Positions 35,820 to 36,310 of a stretch of 36,310 nt of DNA are shown here, piece after piece. The first letter of the stretch is position 1. The number at the start of each line of letters is the position of its first letter. Position numbers and translations under genes: made by a program. Source of the DNA: Candidatus Minthousia equi (GTDB lineage Bacteria; Bacteroidota; Bacteroidia; Bacteroidales; Bacteroidaceae); the NCBI GenBank assembly GCA_018065125.1, contig JAGHTY010000147.1, positions 1 to 36,310 of the forward strand. The letters are read 5' to 3'. The notes below the pieces were generated by a model. The model did no database searches, was not told the DNA's origin, and worked only from the letters and a program-made list of their open reading frames with translations.

Positions 35820-35966
35820 CTAATCTTTGGTGTTATATTTCTCATACTCGTTTATCCACTCTATAAACTTTTGCTGCAATTCCTCTTTTTTTAGGAAGAC
35901 TATACTAGGAAAAGGTACTGTAGAGTTACAGATCCCCTACAGATAAACAGGTTTAGTCTTTTTCAT
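35820..35966 (-). pseudogene. Short ORF interrupted by an in-frame amber codon
   Basis: From ATG at 35964-35966 the frame reads MKKTKPVYL, then TAG (35937-35939), then 38 residues ending YNTKD before a TAG at 35820-35822. The part behind the amber is protein-like, not low-complexity: it contains FPSIVFLKKEELQQKF and an amphipathic EWINEYEKY helix. One TGG-to-TAG change would explain the break. It could equally be the end of a larger decayed gene. No family was recognised. It is read toward btuC and starts next to the 23-base array. Confidence 0.4.
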
Positions 35967-35998
35967 TAGTACAATACGTTTACACATAAACGTGATGT

Positions 35999-36087
35999 CC
36001 GATTAGTACTAAACGTACTATCCGATTAATACTAAACGTACTATCCGATTAGTACTAAACGTACTATCCGATTAGTGCTAAATTTCC
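35999..36087. repeat. 23-base tandem array with internal dyads
   Basis: Three full 23-base units (35999-36021, 36022-36044, 36045-36067) differ by one base; a fourth, decayed unit runs to about 36087. Each unit contains TAGTAC-TAAAC-GTACTA, a 6-base inverted repeat with a 5-base spacer (one mismatch in unit 2). Just upstream, ACGTTTA-CACA-TAAACGT (35976-35993) is another perfect dyad, and 35965-35982 looks like a degenerate extra unit. Confidence 0.9.
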
Positions 36088-36130
36088 AAGTCTTATTGTT
36101 GTATAAACCGACAAGTCTTTTGCTTAAACT

Positions 36131-36230
36131 TTAGTGGAAGGTTAGTGGAGGGTTAGTGGAGGGTTGAAAGAACCCTCCACTAGAATTAACTGTTGATTAT
36201 CTGCAAGTTATAGCGCTTTAGTGGAGGGTG
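36131..36230 (-). repeat. Right arm of a large imperfect inverted repeat
   Basis: Three head-to-tail copies at an 11-base period begin at 36131 (TTAGTGGAAGGTT, one change), 36142 and 36153; the inverse AACCCTCCACTAG is at 36171-36183 and a last TTAGTGGAGGGTG at 36218-36230. TTGATTATCTGC (36193-36204) is the exact reverse complement of the left-arm 12-mer. The order of motifs mirrors the left arm. Confidence 0.85.
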
Positions 36231-36300
36231 GATGGTTTTAGTAAAAAACTCTTATTCATAAAAAACAAGATAATTCTTTCTTTTATTTCAGAATAATCAT

Positions 36301-36308
36301 TATTTTTG
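36301..36308 (+). promoter_or_regulatory. Candidate -7 element at the window edge
   Basis: TATTTTTG matches TAnnTTTG; TTTC at 36277-36280, 20 bases upstream, is a one-mismatch -33. It suggests that a rightward gene starts just outside the window. Confidence 0.5.
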
Positions 36309-36310
36309 CA

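Larger units (their letters stand above)
35328..36310. other. Gene-poor, repeat-dense region
   Basis: The 983 bases after btuC hold no intact recognisable gene. They contain heptad repeats (35471-35501), an 18-base palindrome (35503-35520), a pair of inverted arms (35521-35640 and 36131-36230), AT-rich sequence with ACTTAAGTAAA motifs (35696-35706, 35763-35773), an amber-interrupted short minus-strand ORF (35820-35966), and a 23-base tandem array (35999-36087). A -7-like box reads off the right edge. Confidence 0.8.

Noticed and set aside
35820-35966. Recoding of the internal amber codon (pyrrolysine or readthrough)
   Set aside because: Nothing in the sequence indicates recoding: there is no stimulating element, no pyl gene, and Bacteroidales are not known to use it. 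A nonsense mutation or chance is simpler.
35999-36087. Possible CRISPR array
   Set aside because: The 23-base units are directly adjacent with no unique spacers, and no cas genes are present.
1-36310. tRNA, rRNA, insertion sequences or prophage genes
   Set aside because: None was recognised on either strand; no transposase, integrase or tRNA-like cloverleaf was seen.

Overview
This window reads as chromosomal DNA of an anaerobic member of the Bacteroidales, most likely Prevotellaceae-like. The main grounds are promoters of the Bacteroidetes type (TTTG, 19-20 bases, TAnnTTTG) in front of many genes, the lack of Shine-Dalgarno sequences, TonB-dependent receptors, many lipoproteins, a class III ribonucleotide reductase, rubrerythrin, and TrmD and MetH proteins of the Bacteroidetes type. 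The genus is an inference.

Left part (1-9.6 kb): a DMP19/DUF4375-type protein, then a tightly packed set nigD-like lipoprotein / smpB / metH (TAATG and ATGA junctions). MetH lacks the C-terminal reactivation domain. Convergent to metH and overlapping its stop are a large Dna2-like nuclease-helicase and an MltF-type lytic transglycosylase lipoprotein.

Middle part (9.6-19.9 kb): a Crp/Fnr regulator with two tandem thioredoxin-fold lipoproteins, trpS (convergent, shared terminator), a PBP4-type D-Ala-D-Ala carboxypeptidase, an exported SGNH/CE2-like esterase, an unusual single-chain GNAT acetyltransferase-TrmD fusion, then nrdD-nrdG and rubrerythrin. The gap between trmD and nrdD holds well-formed divergent promoters and several unexplained repeats.

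Right part (20-35.3 kb): a corrinoid locus. cbiA points left. A cobalamin riboswitch points right and leads two tandem BtuB-like TonB receptors and a lipoprotein form of the cobaltochelatase CbiK. After an 86-base gap with a strong dyad come four bifunctional proteins of anaerobic corrin ring synthesis, CbiH-CbiC, CbiE-CbiT, CbiG-CbiF and CbiJ-CbiD, and then a BtuF-like binding lipoprotein and a BtuC-like permease. Together they cover cobalt insertion, most of the ring-contraction steps, a,c-amidation and corrinoid uptake. CbiL, a BtuD ATPase and the late nucleotide-loop genes are not in the window. The B12-dependent MetH at the left is a likely consumer of the product.

The last ~980 bases (35328-36310) have no intact gene but are highly structured: heptad tandem repeats, perfect palindromes, a pair of ~110-base imperfect inverted arms built from TTAGTGGAGGGTT motifs, a 23-base iteron-like array whose units are themselves dyads, and a short minus-strand ORF interrupted by an amber codon. 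This is the least explained part of the window and the best candidate for something undescribed (non-autonomous element, regulator-binding array or structured RNA).
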